From contig NZ_JAAHGH010000002.1 in the NCBI RefSeq assembly GCF_010672525.1, forward strand, positions 582,228-646,227: a stretch of 64,000 bases of DNA, written 5' to 3'. The stretch is from Okeania sp. SIO2B3. Lineage in GTDB: Bacteria > Cyanobacteriota > Cyanobacteriia > Cyanobacteriales > Microcoleaceae. Below, piece by piece: positions 28,001 through 36,690 of this stretch; the stretch's first letter is position 1; every line of letters starts with the position of its first letter. The notes beneath the pieces are model-generated. The model was not told where the DNA came from. It did not search any database and worked only from the letters and a program-made list of their open reading frames with translations. Both the position numbers and the translations under genes were made by a program.

Positions 28001-31000
28001 TCATTAACTATGATGCACTCCCAGTTTTCATAACTCTGATTAATTACACTTTCTACTGCTTCTGGGAGGTATTGAGCGTAGTTGTAACAAGGAATAATTA
28101 CACTTACCATTTCAATCACTTTTGTGGTGCGATAAGGCAGGGTCTCTAACTCAGACGTAGATACTGAAACTGGTATCGTGTTTGGATGTGGCAAATTGCG
28201 CTGAAGAATCCCGTATTCCTCCCATACCTGCAATGTCTCCCTAGCAGATGTTGGCGAATTTTGTTCTAAACCTTGTTGGTTATCGTAGTACAATCCCAGA
28301 ATTTCGGGCAGACGCACAATATTTTCGTTCTTGCCTATTCGGAGCCATAATTCGTAATCTCCCGCGACAGTAAACTCTGAACGGAAATAACCGTACTTTT
28401 CGTGAAGTGACTTTCTCCACATTGGTTGGGAACCGATAATGCACCGTCGTTCGAGTTCTTCGTAGGAAAATTCCGGCCAATTCCAACGTTTATCTGCTTG
28501 CGTTGTCACCCAAGTATCGTTAGCAAGATCGGTAATTAAATGGTCGGCATACACTAAAGACGTTTGGGAATGATCATCTAAATAGGCTGCCATTTTTTCT
28601 AGAGCATCGGGACGGTGGCGATCGTCTGTATTGGCATTGGTAATGTATTTACCTTTGGCAAGTTTAATCCCCCGATTCCAAGCTGCATAAATAGTTTCTC
28701 TTTCGGGAGTTCGATAATAAGCGATCTGGGAATATTGAGTTTGGAATTCTGAGGCGATCGCCCCTTCTTTTTCCGTGGAGGCACTGTCAATAATAACAAT
28801 TTCCAACTCACCTTTTTTGTACAGAGTTTGATTAACTAAATCTTCCAGACAACCAGGCATAAATTTCTCCGAGTTGTAAGTAGAAACAATCGCCGATACT
28901 TTAGGCAAAATTGTTGATTTTGCTTCCCTTGTAACTGTTGCCCAAATCCAAGGTTTATAGCATTCCAGAGAAATTAAATTGAAACCAGCTTCGACGAGCA
29001 ACTGTTTTAATTGATCGTCAGTATAGGCATTGCCTAAGAAATAGTATTGTCGCTCTGCCATGCCTTCTTCATCAAAATTGCCCCAATTTTCTGTGCTGCG
29101 ATCGTGTACTTGAATTCTAAAATATCCCCCTGGTTTTAAGACACGAAATATTTCGCGAAAATAGCTTTTGACAATAGACACAGAACGGATGTGCTGAAAA
29201 ACAATTATCGAAAAAACAAAATTGTAACTTTCGTCAGCTAACTGTTGTAAATCGCAGCCATTATTAACGTATAATTCTCCATTTTGTTTGCCATCAGCTA
29301 AATATTGCTTGGCAAACTCAACCATATTTTCCGATATATCTACCCCATCAACCCAGGCGAACGCTTCTCGTAAATGCTTAATTAGACGACCAACACCGCA
29401 ACCAATTTCTAATACTTTCCACTCCGGTTTTGCCGGAATACCTTTAAGAATTTGTCTGCTTGAAGACAGTATTGATTTTTGCCAAGCTTGCCTTTTTTCC
29501 TCTGGGGATAATTTTTCTATACCTTCATAAACAAACACCCTGTTGAACATAGCTTCATCTAGGGAGCCAACATTCCAAAACTGACGCTGGTGGTTGAGTT
29601 GTGCTTCGTTAATTCCTAGTTTTTGGGAAGGCGAACGCTCAAGTATTATCGGTGTTTTAACTAGGGAAGTTGACAAAGATGCCGTTGGCTGTTGGTTAAA
29701 AAATAATTCCCGGTAATTTACTTTAGGGAAAACTGGACAGTGACCTTCTACCGTAGCATCAATAATTTGACGATTATTAGCTCGAAAGTATTCTTCAGCA
29801 ATTCTGTAAAACCTTTCTGAATTTGCCAAATCTGGTAGATTCCATTTAATTCCCTTTCCAAAATAATCTGGATGGAAGTGATTGGGGTCTTCTCCCTGAG
29901 AAACAACTTCTTTATTTGCATCGCCTTTGGTGACAAAATTATGATCTACACCAATCAAAATTACAGTTTCAAACCCCATGTAGTAAGCTAACTGCATAGC
30001 CACATAAGTGACTGTGTAACCTTCATGGACTCCCGTTTGAGGATTTGTAGCAAAAGCAGTTTGAGGGTGAGTTGTATTTATAAATATCATATCTGACTGC
30101 GGTTGCAAATAAGGAATTCCCTTATTACTAATAAACTTAGGGCAGGGAATTTTGCTTATTTCTTCAGCACTTTGCTCTATTACTAAGGGATTAACTGACA
30201 CATAATAAGTCGGAGTAAAGCCCCACTTTTCAAACCCTAGATAAATGCGATTCATTCCAAAGCAAATCTCATGCTTGAGGAATGATAAATCCATCTTATT
30301 TAAACTCGGTCCGTTGCCTATAATAACGCATCTTTGACCCTTGTGTCTATTTTGAAAAGCAAGTAGTTTTTGATTGGACTCTTGTAGTATGGCTAGCTCT
30401 CTGTTTGTTGTCAGATATGATGATTGATTTTTCAAAGCACTAATATAACTAGATAAAGCTCGCTCAAACTCTGTAAGTTTATCCTGACGGACAAAAATTA
30501 AGTTTCCCCAAGCTGGATGATGATTTAAGGGGTAGGTACTAAATTCTAAAAATTGATGGGTGGTAGTTGCTTTACCTTTCCTGCCATACTCTTTTATTGG
30601 ATCCCATTCTGAAACAAATACATGATAACCCCGCTCTTCCATGTAACGAGCCATATCGTGATGCGAATAGCCGAAATTAGGTTGCGAGCGATCGTCCATA
30701 AATTCGCAGATCACGATTTCTGGTTGCATTTTGCTAAAGTCAAAGCTCTGCAATGCCAAAAAATCTGCACCTTCAACATCTATTTTCAATAGCGAGACCC
30801 GATCTACTCCCAGTGCTTTTAAAGTAGTATCTAATCGGACTGTCTCTACTTTCAGCTTAGGTTGATGGGTGTCATGAAACGGTTTTAGGGAATGAATGCC
30901 CCAATGTTCCGAACTTACATAAAATGGTATTTCTTGACCTGCTTTATCGGATACTGCTTTAGGTATGATGGTTACGTTTGGATAATTCTGCAAATAGCTT

Positions 31001-31935
31001 TCTAACTGCCGTCTATTTTCCGGTTCTGGTTCAAAAGCGATAACTTGCCAGCCTTTTTTCGCAAATGGTTCAGCAGAAGACCCAACGTGAGCGCCTACAT
31101 CTATTAATGTAGGCTTTGGTTCTGCGTGAAAGGGAAATTTAAGTAGTAAATCTAATTCTGAAAAATTCATTTGTCTTCGTTTTTTATATACACACAAAAT
31201 AACGCCTTCAGTATGACCTTTATGTAAAGCTTTTGCTTCTATCATTGAGATTCTTCGCCAGGTGAAAAGTCCTCCCCGATCTAGCTTAAATCTTTCACTG
31301 CCTACACAAGGTTGATATTCGTAATACTCTTGCTTAACTAAATCTAGTAGTTCTTCAAATTTTCTAATTGAATTGATGGTGTAGTTACGAGCTTGTTCAC
31401 CTAGTATTAGTTCATCCTTAACTCCAAATGGCAGTGTCATTATTAATTCTCCACCAGGCTTTAATAGCCTGGTCAATTCCTGAACAGCTTTATAATCACC
31501 ATTATTTTCAACATCAGGAAGTTTATCTGAGCGAACTTGTGGCGAATACAAGCCTATATGCTCTATTACTGATACAGCTATGATTTTGTCAAAAGTATTA
31601 TTGGGAATCGGAATATTTCTGACATCCGCTTGATGAAAAGTAATTTTTTTAAACTGTTTTAAAGGTGGATCGTAGTCAGTGGCGTGTACATCTATTGACA
31701 GGCTTTCCAACCATGAAATCCAAGCTGGATCGGATTTGACTGTTCCCACATCAAGGATACATTGGGCATTACCTAGTTGAGAAGCTGCAAATGGATACTC
31801 AATACAACGACTGTGAAGAAAATCCCAAGGTCTGTGAAATAGAGGATTAGGTTTAACTTCACCTATCTCATTTAATTCAAAAATTGGAACAGTGACACTA
31901 CCAAAATCATTTTCACTTTTTTTTATTAGATTCAT
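25093..31935 (-). CDS. 2280-residue multidomain methyltransferase/glycosyltransferase
   Basis: Domains in order: class I methyltransferase at 55-190 (CILDVGT, FDKIIAVSVIEHIG); FkbM methyltransferase at 265-455 (LIDVGAHVGSSAEPFAKKG, LLKIDVEGADFLALQ); DUF115/motility-accessory-like domain at 530-735 (RCVIIGNGPSLNKMDLSFL, ILIGVDHNF); a further methyltransferase at 830-960 (VLEIGCGVGRLIKHL); GT2 at 1010-1250 (VSAIVSTYNSEKFMPGCLED); a second GT2 at 1276-1520 with ILFLDADDTIHP; a helical linker; a GT41-like domain at 1770-2140 (IRLGILATHFEP, YLDSYPFSGTSSLIEPLEVG); and at 2158-2280 the unnamed domain also ending the neighbouring 996-residue protein. It appears to bundle most steps of one glycan assembly line into one chain. 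No frameshift or broken motif seen. It is 36 bp downstream of the SDR gene. Confidence 0.88.
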   Translation of the reverse strand: MNLIKKSENDFGSVTVPIFELNEIGEVKPNPLFHRPWDFLHSRCIEYPFAASQLGNAQCILDVGTVKSDPAWISWLESLSIDVHATDYDPPLKQFKKITFHQADVRNIPIPNNTFDKIIAVSVIEHIGLYSPQVRSDKLPDVENNGDYKAVQELTRLLKPGGELIMTLPFGVKDELILGEQARNYTINSIRKFEELLDLVKQEYYEYQPCVGSERFKLDRGGLFTWRRISMIEAKALHKGHTEGVILCVYKKRRQMNFSELDLLLKFPFHAEPKPTLIDVGAHVGSSAEPFAKKGWQVIAFEPEPENRRQLESYLQNYPNVTIIPKAVSDKAGQEIPFYVSSEHWGIHSLKPFHDTHQPKLKVETVRLDTTLKALGVDRVSLLKIDVEGADFLALQSFDFSKMQPEIVICEFMDDRSQPNFGYSHHDMARYMEERGYHVFVSEWDPIKEYGRKGKATTTHQFLEFSTYPLNHHPAWGNLIFVRQDKLTEFERALSSYISALKNQSSYLTTNRELAILQESNQKLLAFQNRHKGQRCVIIGNGPSLNKMDLSFLKHEICFGMNRIYLGFEKWGFTPTYYVSVNPLVIEQSAEEISKIPCPKFISNKGIPYLQPQSDMIFINTTHPQTAFATNPQTGVHEGYTVTYVAMQLAYYMGFETVILIGVDHNFVTKGDANKEVVSQGEDPNHFHPDYFGKGIKWNLPDLANSERFYRIAEEYFRANNRQIIDATVEGHCPVFPKVNYRELFFNQQPTASLSTSLVKTPIILERSPSQKLGINEAQLNHQRQFWNVGSLDEAMFNRVFVYEGIEKLSPEEKRQAWQKSILSSSRQILKGIPAKPEWKVLEIGCGVGRLIKHLREAFAWVDGVDISENMVEFAKQYLADGKQNGELYVNNGCDLQQLADESYNFVFSIIVFQHIRSVSIVKSYFREIFRVLKPGGYFRIQVHDRSTENWGNFDEEGMAERQYYFLGNAYTDDQLKQLLVEAGFNLISLECYKPWIWATVTREAKSTILPKVSAIVSTYNSEKFMPGCLEDLVNQTLYKKGELEIVIIDSASTEKEGAIASEFQTQYSQIAYYRTPERETIYAAWNRGIKLAKGKYITNANTDDRHRPDALEKMAAYLDDHSQTSLVYADHLITDLANDTWVTTQADKRWNWPEFSYEELERRCIIGSQPMWRKSLHEKYGYFRSEFTVAGDYELWLRIGKNENIVRLPEILGLYYDNQQGLEQNSPTSARETLQVWEEYGILQRNLPHPNTIPVSVSTSELETLPYRTTKVIEMVSVIIPCYNYAQYLPEAVESVINQSYENWECIIVNDGSSDNTSEVARSLIELYPDRNIRLLEKANSGVGDSRNAGAIKSSGKYILFLDADDTIHPNFLAETMKLLQEKPDVGFVYTDAQYFGVSNEIVERQEFIPEVFLRNNQAAVTSLVRKEVYHRVGGFKKVMEQGLEDWEFWISAYEQGWQGYRLAKPYLYYRQHASGARNQTLYNDKNAFSVHIAKIIKLHSQLYAEEEVKQAEQILRERNISLNLLSDDNKTIMTELSLAPDIQDLLSGLPRLISNYQKEPSDRFALANLRLARKQIAELWLSLPTDELVTAYLGTLGQTHQHLLKSGIKNEPLTNSEQSFVAEILINLKEVFDKPKVIQYFLTAMLYRRPEQLPLEYDLTKIPQWLFDDYLKFLLESPILYSERGQADQYYSYLQELVDSLHSFIFSNPNSTIWQKVANEFSQNANFIPLYFNSGNLKDIYVKRAEIIESTLKRQVHQIDYEFPERGNRKKIRLGILATHFEPTAETFASLPVYEYISREYEVVLYSLKQTDRSLEQYCRGCANFFTKLPQNLKEQVNTIRADDLDILFIGTNVTAVTNQICLLALHRLARVQVTSVASVVTTGMHNIDYYISGELTDPMEKAQQHYQEQLVKLEGTAHCFSYGVETEEARVKVNRESLGISEDSVIFISGANFFKIIPEVMETWAKIIAAVPNSVLLLMPFGPNWSNAYPKKAFLEQVNNRFSQHGIVANRLIVLDPEPLLNRHDVKQYLKIADVYLDSYPFSGTSSLIEPLEVGMPIISRQGSCFRGAMGGAILRSLDVSDLVADSEEFYIDLAVALGTNAELRQQKKSEIKQKMQANPAFLDSQVYSAKIGTVFKELFQGYMVDAIRKSLRLRDINLIIFPDWSCEEEELYKDFARVLTAIASRPDKGRMKLLVDTTNISQEDADMALSSIVMNLMMEEELDVEEGPDISLVGELSQIQWEALLTLVKGKIALECENEEAIAKLVAYDVPIFQVH

Positions 31936-31971
31936 AAAAATTTCCAGATTTATTTTAGCTTCTACAATTAA

Positions 31972-32724
31972 TTATTCCGTACTCAGCCTGGCAGTCGCTC
32001 CCCCATCAACAACCAAACTCTGACCCGTCATAAACGAAGATCGATCGCCATCTGCCAAAAAATAAATCGCCTCAGCAATTTCCACTGGCAGACCGATACG
32101 ACCGATAACGTGCTTGCTTCCTAGCTGCTCGACTAACTCGCTGAGATTTTCTCCAGCCAAATGACCGCGAGTCAAACCAGTCTGCAACATCGGAGTATCC
32201 ACCGCCCCCGGAAGAACAGCATTAACCCGAATCCTAGAGGGACCGAGTTCGATAGCTAAAGCCCGAGTCAAAGCCAATAACCCTCCTTTACTGGCGGCAT
32301 AAGCAGCAATATTAGCAGAAGTGGCGATCGCGTGTACTGAACTAACATTAACAATTGCCCCACCCGCTTTTTCCATCAGTGGATAGACGTTGCGGACTGC
32401 CAGATAAACCGAAGTCAAATTAACTCCCATCACCCTATTCCACTCTTGGGGAGTAGTCTCCACAAAAGGCTTGCATACTTGAACCCCAGCATTATTCACC
32501 AAAGCATCAACCCGTCCTTGTTTCTCCCTAATTCCAGCAACAATTTTCTCCCACGCCTCGCTATCCGAGACATCAGCCAGAAAAAAATCGCCCCGTTCGG
32601 TCAAAGACTCCGCAGGTTCAGATACATCAATGCCAATAACCTGCCAACCCTGTTTGCCAAAAAGTTCTGCCGTCGCCTTGCCAATACCACTGGCAACACC
32701 AGTAATTACTGCTACCTTGCTCAC
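31972..32724 (-). CDS. SDR-family NAD(P)-dependent dehydrogenase
   Basis: A 250-residue classical short-chain dehydrogenase. It has the nucleotide-binding TGVASGIG (8-15), the NNAG motif (77-80), and the catalytic S129, Y142 and K146 in YAASK. The C-terminal DGGATARLS is typical. GTG is used as start at 32724, overlapping the preceding stop by four bases (GTGA), so translation is coupled to the 2-hydroxyacid dehydrogenase. It would reduce or oxidise a sugar or sugar-acid hydroxyl in the glycan pathway; the substrate is unknown. Confidence 0.88.
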   Translation of the reverse strand: MSKVAVITGVASGIGKATAELFGKQGWQVIGIDVSEPAESLTERGDFFLADVSDSEAWEKIVAGIREKQGRVDALVNNAGVQVCKPFVETTPQEWNRVMGVNLTSVYLAVRNVYPLMEKAGGAIVNVSSVHAIATSANIAAYAASKGGLLALTRALAIELGPSRIRVNAVLPGAVDTPMLQTGLTRGHLAGENLSELVEQLGSKHVIGRIGLPVEIAEAIYFLADGDRSSFMTGQSLVVDGGATARLSTE

Positions 32725-33665
32725 CTGATGCTACCCTCCAACCCTTCCAAGAGATTTTGAATAGCCATTTCGTTCACTCGCATCACCGCTTCCAGAGTAT
32801 TAGAAGCATTATGAGTACCAAAAATACAATTATCGAACTGACGCAAGGGACTATCCATTGGCAACGGCTCTTCTTCAAACACATCTAAAGCGGCACCCGC
32901 CACTTTACCTTCTGCCAAAGCTTTTACTAAAGCTGCTTCATCTACCAAAGGTCCGCGAGCGGTATTAATCAGATAAACTCCCTCTTTCATCAAATCGAAT
33001 TGCTTTTGCCCCAATAGATGACGATTATCCGAAGTAAGATTGCAATTGAGAGAGATAAAATCAGACACTTGCAACAGCGATTCCAAAGATTGCTGGCTCA
33101 TGCCAGTATCTTGTATAAACGATTCTGGAACCGAAGCAACATCGTAGCCAACTACCGACATTCCTAGAGCGACTCCCCGTCGCACTACTGCTCGTCCGAT
33201 ACTGCCAACTCCAATTACTCCTAAAGTTTTGCCCCGCAAAGACCGACCCTGAACCTTCAACCAACCGCCATTTCTCACAGAATGGTCTAATTTATGGAGT
33301 CTTCTTGCTAATAAAACAATATAACCTAAGACCACATCTGCCACTTCATCGGCGAAAACATCAGGAGTATTGTGCACTAAAATTCCTAATTTTTTTGCTG
33401 CTTCTAGGTCAATAGCATCTAAACCTATTCCCCATTTAGCAACTATTTTGAGACGTTTTCCCTTCTCTAAAACTTTAGCGGTAAAAAAATCATCTCCGGC
33501 AATTACCCCATCAAAGCGATCGATAATTTCTAAAAGTTCGGCTTCGCTCAACTGTTGCACCAATGTCGGTACTTCAATTTCCACATTGCGTTCGGCAAAC
33601 AAAGGACGATAGGGGTCAATCGTCTTTTGCAAATGGGGACAGGTAATTAAAATTCTCCACTTCAT
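32721..33665 (-). CDS. D-isomer-specific 2-hydroxyacid dehydrogenase (phosphoglycerate dehydrogenase-like)
   Basis: 314 residues. The Rossmann motif is GVIGVGSIGRAV (149-160). The catalytic triad is R237 in NTARGPLVDE, E266 in DVFEEEP and H285 in GTHNA. There is no C-terminal ACT domain, unlike housekeeping SerA, so it is a catabolic or sugar-acid-type member. It starts at an ATG overlapping the cytidylyltransferase stop by one base (TGATG). It lies within the glycan operon and may act on a 2-hydroxy sugar acid. Confidence 0.87.
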   Translation of the reverse strand: MKWRILITCPHLQKTIDPYRPLFAERNVEIEVPTLVQQLSEAELLEIIDRFDGVIAGDDFFTAKVLEKGKRLKIVAKWGIGLDAIDLEAAKKLGILVHNTPDVFADEVADVVLGYIVLLARRLHKLDHSVRNGGWLKVQGRSLRGKTLGVIGVGSIGRAVVRRGVALGMSVVGYDVASVPESFIQDTGMSQQSLESLLQVSDFISLNCNLTSDNRHLLGQKQFDLMKEGVYLINTARGPLVDEAALVKALAEGKVAGAALDVFEEEPLPMDSPLRQFDNCIFGTHNASNTLEAVMRVNEMAIQNLLEGLEGSIR

Positions 33666-34336
33666 CAGACTTTCTCCCGCTCTTTATAAAGAAATTCGGC
33701 AATTCGGAAATCTAATTCTTCGTCAATATCTGTTGCTTCGAGACGATCTATTTCAAGCATAAAGGGGCGATCGCCTATTCTATTGTGTTTTGATTCTAAT
33801 ATTTGCTTAGTAAAAATGTACAAACATGAGTTTTCTTCATAGACTGGAGGCAAATCTTGAGTCCGCAATAAAATGGCAGGATTATGATTAACTGCTCTTG
33901 TTAAACTATCCCATAAACGAGTTTGAAGTCTGTTGACAGAAAACATAGAATCATAAATCGGATAGTTGTTGAGAAACTGCTCTACAGCATTAGTAATAGT
34001 CTCAGTGCGCAGTAAAGGATTTGTGCTATGAGTTTGTAAATAATAATCGGCTTCTACCTGAGCCACATCATTGAGCAAAACATCGTTCATGGGAACCGTG
34101 CCCGCCCTTAAATGTTCTGGTCTTTCTAATAAGACAACCTGGGGAAAATTATTTTTAACATCTTCCTGAATAGTCGGGCTATCTGTATCGATTACTACTT
34201 CACTAATTAAAGGGCAAGCAACTAAACTGCCAACGATGTAATGATAAAGCGGTTTGCCAACAAAAGAGCGATAGTTTTTTCCCGGCACTCTCTGGCTGTG
34301 GTGGCGCATGGGAACTAGAGCAACAATATTAGGCAT
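33665..34336 (-). CDS. NeuA-like acylneuraminate cytidylyltransferase
   Basis: 223 residues. The N-terminal CTP-binding signature is PMRHHSQRVPGKNYRSFVGK (8-27), followed by EVVIDTDSP, HLRAGTVPMNDVL, YYLQTHSTNPLLR, and the terminal metal and dimer region EIDRLEATDIDEELDF. Family members couple CMP to nonulosonic acids (sialic, legionaminic, pseudaminic) or Kdo-like sugars. No NeuB-type synthase or epimerase is in the window, so the sugar is unknown. It lies 5 bp after the cyclase-family gene and is coupled to the 2-hydroxyacid dehydrogenase. Confidence 0.85.
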   Translation of the reverse strand: MPNIVALVPMRHHSQRVPGKNYRSFVGKPLYHYIVGSLVACPLISEVVIDTDSPTIQEDVKNNFPQVVLLERPEHLRAGTVPMNDVLLNDVAQVEADYYLQTHSTNPLLRTETITNAVEQFLNNYPIYDSMFSVNRLQTRLWDSLTRAVNHNPAILLRTQDLPPVYEENSCLYIFTKQILESKHNRIGDRPFMLEIDRLEATDIDEELDFRIAEFLYKEREKV

Positions 34337-34341
34337 TTAAT

Positions 34342-34983
34342 TTACTCCTCTTCCTCGATTAAAACCGCTCTTGCTGGCGCTCCATCAGCATCGACTAGCT
34401 TCAACGGCAAGCAGATTAGTTGATAGACTCCAGCTTGTATGTTAGTTAAGTTCAAACCTTCGAGAATCACCACACCTGCTTTGAGTAAAATTTCATGGAT
34501 CAGCGGACTATCGCGGTAGCGCTGCACTGAAAGATAATCTACACCGATTAAGCGAATTCCACGATCTACTACCCACTGGGCGGCATCCGCTGTCAGCGCT
34601 ACGAAGTCTTCTTGGAACTCAGTTACGCCGTCAGCCCACAATTTAGAGTTGCGAGTATGAAGCAGCAGTCGTTTGATATTTTTTGGTAAGTCTAAGGCTG
34701 CCAAATCCTTTGCCGTTACTGAACTTATATCAGGCAGATAAGCTACCGCCGCCGGTCCGATTAAGTCATCCAGGGCAAGGTGTTCTACAGTATTTCCCTC
34801 TGTCAGAAAGTGCCAAGGAGCATCTACATGAGTGCCGACGTGAATATCTGTAATGAGTTGGGAGACATTAGCGATGTCTCCAGCATCCAGACGCATTGTT
34901 GGCAATAATTGAAAGCCAACGCTTCCAGGCCAAACTGGCATCTGAGATTGCAAAGGTACTGAAATATCGATGATTCTTGTCAA
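34342..34983 (-). CDS. Cyclase-family (KynB-like) metal-dependent hydrolase
   Basis: 213 residues. The metal-binding signature of the cyclase/kynurenine formamidase family is HVGTHVDAPWHF, giving H48, H52, D54 and H58, with a downstream IGVDYLSVQRY. The start is TTG at 34983, one base after the GT2 stop and with GGAGAG upstream; no other start fits. Family members hydrolyse formamides, lactones or cyclic amides. Inside a glycan operon it may open or form a lactone or remove an acyl group from a sugar-acid intermediate; that is inference. Confidence 0.82.
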   Translation of the reverse strand: MTRIIDISVPLQSQMPVWPGSVGFQLLPTMRLDAGDIANVSQLITDIHVGTHVDAPWHFLTEGNTVEHLALDDLIGPAAVAYLPDISSVTAKDLAALDLPKNIKRLLLHTRNSKLWADGVTEFQEDFVALTADAAQWVVDRGIRLIGVDYLSVQRYRDSPLIHEILLKAGVVILEGLNLTNIQAGVYQLICLPLKLVDADGAPARAVLIEEEE

Positions 34984-34984
34984 T

Positions 34985-35968
34985 TTATTTCTCTCCTGTA
35001 GCGTTAGCGTATTTGATGCGGCGCGAGTTCTGAGTAGGGCTTGCTACTGCCTGAGAACGTTTCCAGCCGTTAGGATAGTAAAAGGTTTGTTTAAGTTTGC
35101 TGGTAACTGGACCTTGCTGCAAAAATCCTTGATATGTACCCCAAAACTGCATTAGTCTAAACACAAATATTTCTAACATATTTTTCCTTAATAGGCGATC
35201 GTACCAAGCATGATACCAGTCGCTAACGACATTGCCAAGGAATAAGCGAACGAAGTCGAAAAAATTAAAGTGTTCTTGAGGAAAAATATGCTTTAAAGCA
35301 ATTGCTTCTCTTCGGTATCGGTTGTAAATATTTGTAGGCGTTTCTTGATGAACGTGAATAATTTCTGCCTGGGCTGAATAAGCAATTTTACAACCTTTTT
35401 GTATGGCACGCCTAGCCCAGTCAATATCTTCTAAACCTGTTAGCTCTTCATCGTAGGGCAATTGTTCCCATAACGATTTCCTGATGGTTGCATTGGCGTT
35501 ATTGCAAAAAGGATGTTTTTGAGACAAATTAGACTGCTCTGGGAACCACTTAGCAAATACTTGATGTTCTGAATATTTAGTAATTTCATTGCCCCTTTGC
35601 TTGCCATAAACTAAAGCAACATCTGGATTGACAAAAGGAGCTAGTAATTGTTCTAACCAATCTTTGTAAACTGGATAGACATGGGCGCTGGCAATAACTA
35701 TGGTCTCACCAGTTGCAGCTTGACAACCAATATTTAAAGCTTTTCCAAAAGAAAATTCTTCTGGGCGAATTGAAATAATTTTTACTGGGTACTTAGAAAC
35801 AATAGAAACTGTGGCATCGGTAGATCCTGAATCTACTACAATAATTTCCACATCTTTAATAGTTTGCTCCATTATGCCACCGAGCAGTCTGCCTATGTGT
35901 TTTTCTTCGTTATAACAACGAATTACTATAGATGCTGTAAACATTTTATTTAATCTTCTAAGATTCAT
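34985..35968 (-). CDS. GT2 family glycosyltransferase
   Basis: 327 residues, GT-A fold: ASIVIRCYNEEKHIGRLLGG (12-31), EIIVVDSGSTDAT, then the acceptor-side acid in LTGLEDIDWARRAIQKG. The usual DXD site reads ASAHVYP, as in some rhamnosyltransferase-like GT2 enzymes. The C-terminal 90 residues are basic and aromatic and may sit on the membrane. First gene of the operon. The ATG at 35968 is given; an internal ATG at 35944 (MFTASIVI) with AGAAG upstream is a good alternative. Confidence 0.85.
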   Translation of the reverse strand: MNLRRLNKMFTASIVIRCYNEEKHIGRLLGGIMEQTIKDVEIIVVDSGSTDATVSIVSKYPVKIISIRPEEFSFGKALNIGCQAATGETIVIASAHVYPVYKDWLEQLLAPFVNPDVALVYGKQRGNEITKYSEHQVFAKWFPEQSNLSQKHPFCNNANATIRKSLWEQLPYDEELTGLEDIDWARRAIQKGCKIAYSAQAEIIHVHQETPTNIYNRYRREAIALKHIFPQEHFNFFDFVRLFLGNVVSDWYHAWYDRLLRKNMLEIFVFRLMQFWGTYQGFLQQGPVTSKLKQTFYYPNGWKRSQAVASPTQNSRRIKYANATGEK

Positions 35969-35998
35969 TCTTTTGCCAAAGCTTTCCTCGTCTACACC

Positions 35999-36505
35999 AA
36001 AATAACTTTATAATCCTCCCTCTGAGCATACAACTCTACCAACTTTTCCAGATAAGGGAGCCTTCCTCTAATAAACTTTGTTCTAAAGGGATAATTTTAA
36101 TAATATCTGGAACTTGTTTAATTCCATTAATATGCGCATAAGTTTGTTGACGTAGATGAGTTTTGCATCAAGCATCAGCTACTTCTAACAAAACAAACTC
36201 TGTTGTTACTAAAATAACTTGCTGTTGGTTTAGTCTAACCAGAATTTGTTTAGCTTTAGCTGTTAAGTTATCACTACTATTTGGTCTACTAAATCGGATA
36301 TTCCTGTTTCCATCTGACAACTTTCTACCACAGAGAATAACTTATCCTACTGGCCTTGATTTTTTGCTTCTTGTTCTTTTACAGTTTTAGAACTCGTCGC
36401 TACATCTAAGAAAGTAATAATAATTGGGTGAGATTCGGGATAAGAAACAGGTTCACTTAGATGAACCACGCCATCTTTAAAAATACCTTTTATTGACTGC
36501 ATCAT
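35999..36505 (-). pseudogene. Relic of a toxin-antitoxin (AbrB/Vap-type antitoxin + PIN toxin) locus joined to a TPR-gene fragment
   Basis: On the minus strand, 36505-36347 encodes a 52-residue antitoxin-like peptide beginning MMQSIKGIFKDGVVHLSEPV. About 36270-36060 encodes PIN-domain-like sequence (VILVTTEFVLLEVADA, stop, then HINGIKQVPDIIKIIPLEQS) with an in-frame TGA. From about 36052 to 35999 the reading becomes LEKLVELYAQREDYKVIL, matching the C-terminal TPR of the 36691-37098 protein. The toxin frame lacks its beginning. Nothing here should make a working toxin. Confidence 0.6.
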
Positions 36506-36690
36506 AAAACCAATAGTAAATAGTAATCATTGAATAATCTATGGCTTTTTCTCAACTCATAATATCAAATAAAAGAATAATATTGGTTATTTTCAGAAAA
36601 GAGGGAACAGGGAACAGGGAGGAATAATTAATAATTTATGGATAAGAATTGGTTTTATTTTTGATTTTTGGACATTTCTATTGGTCATTT

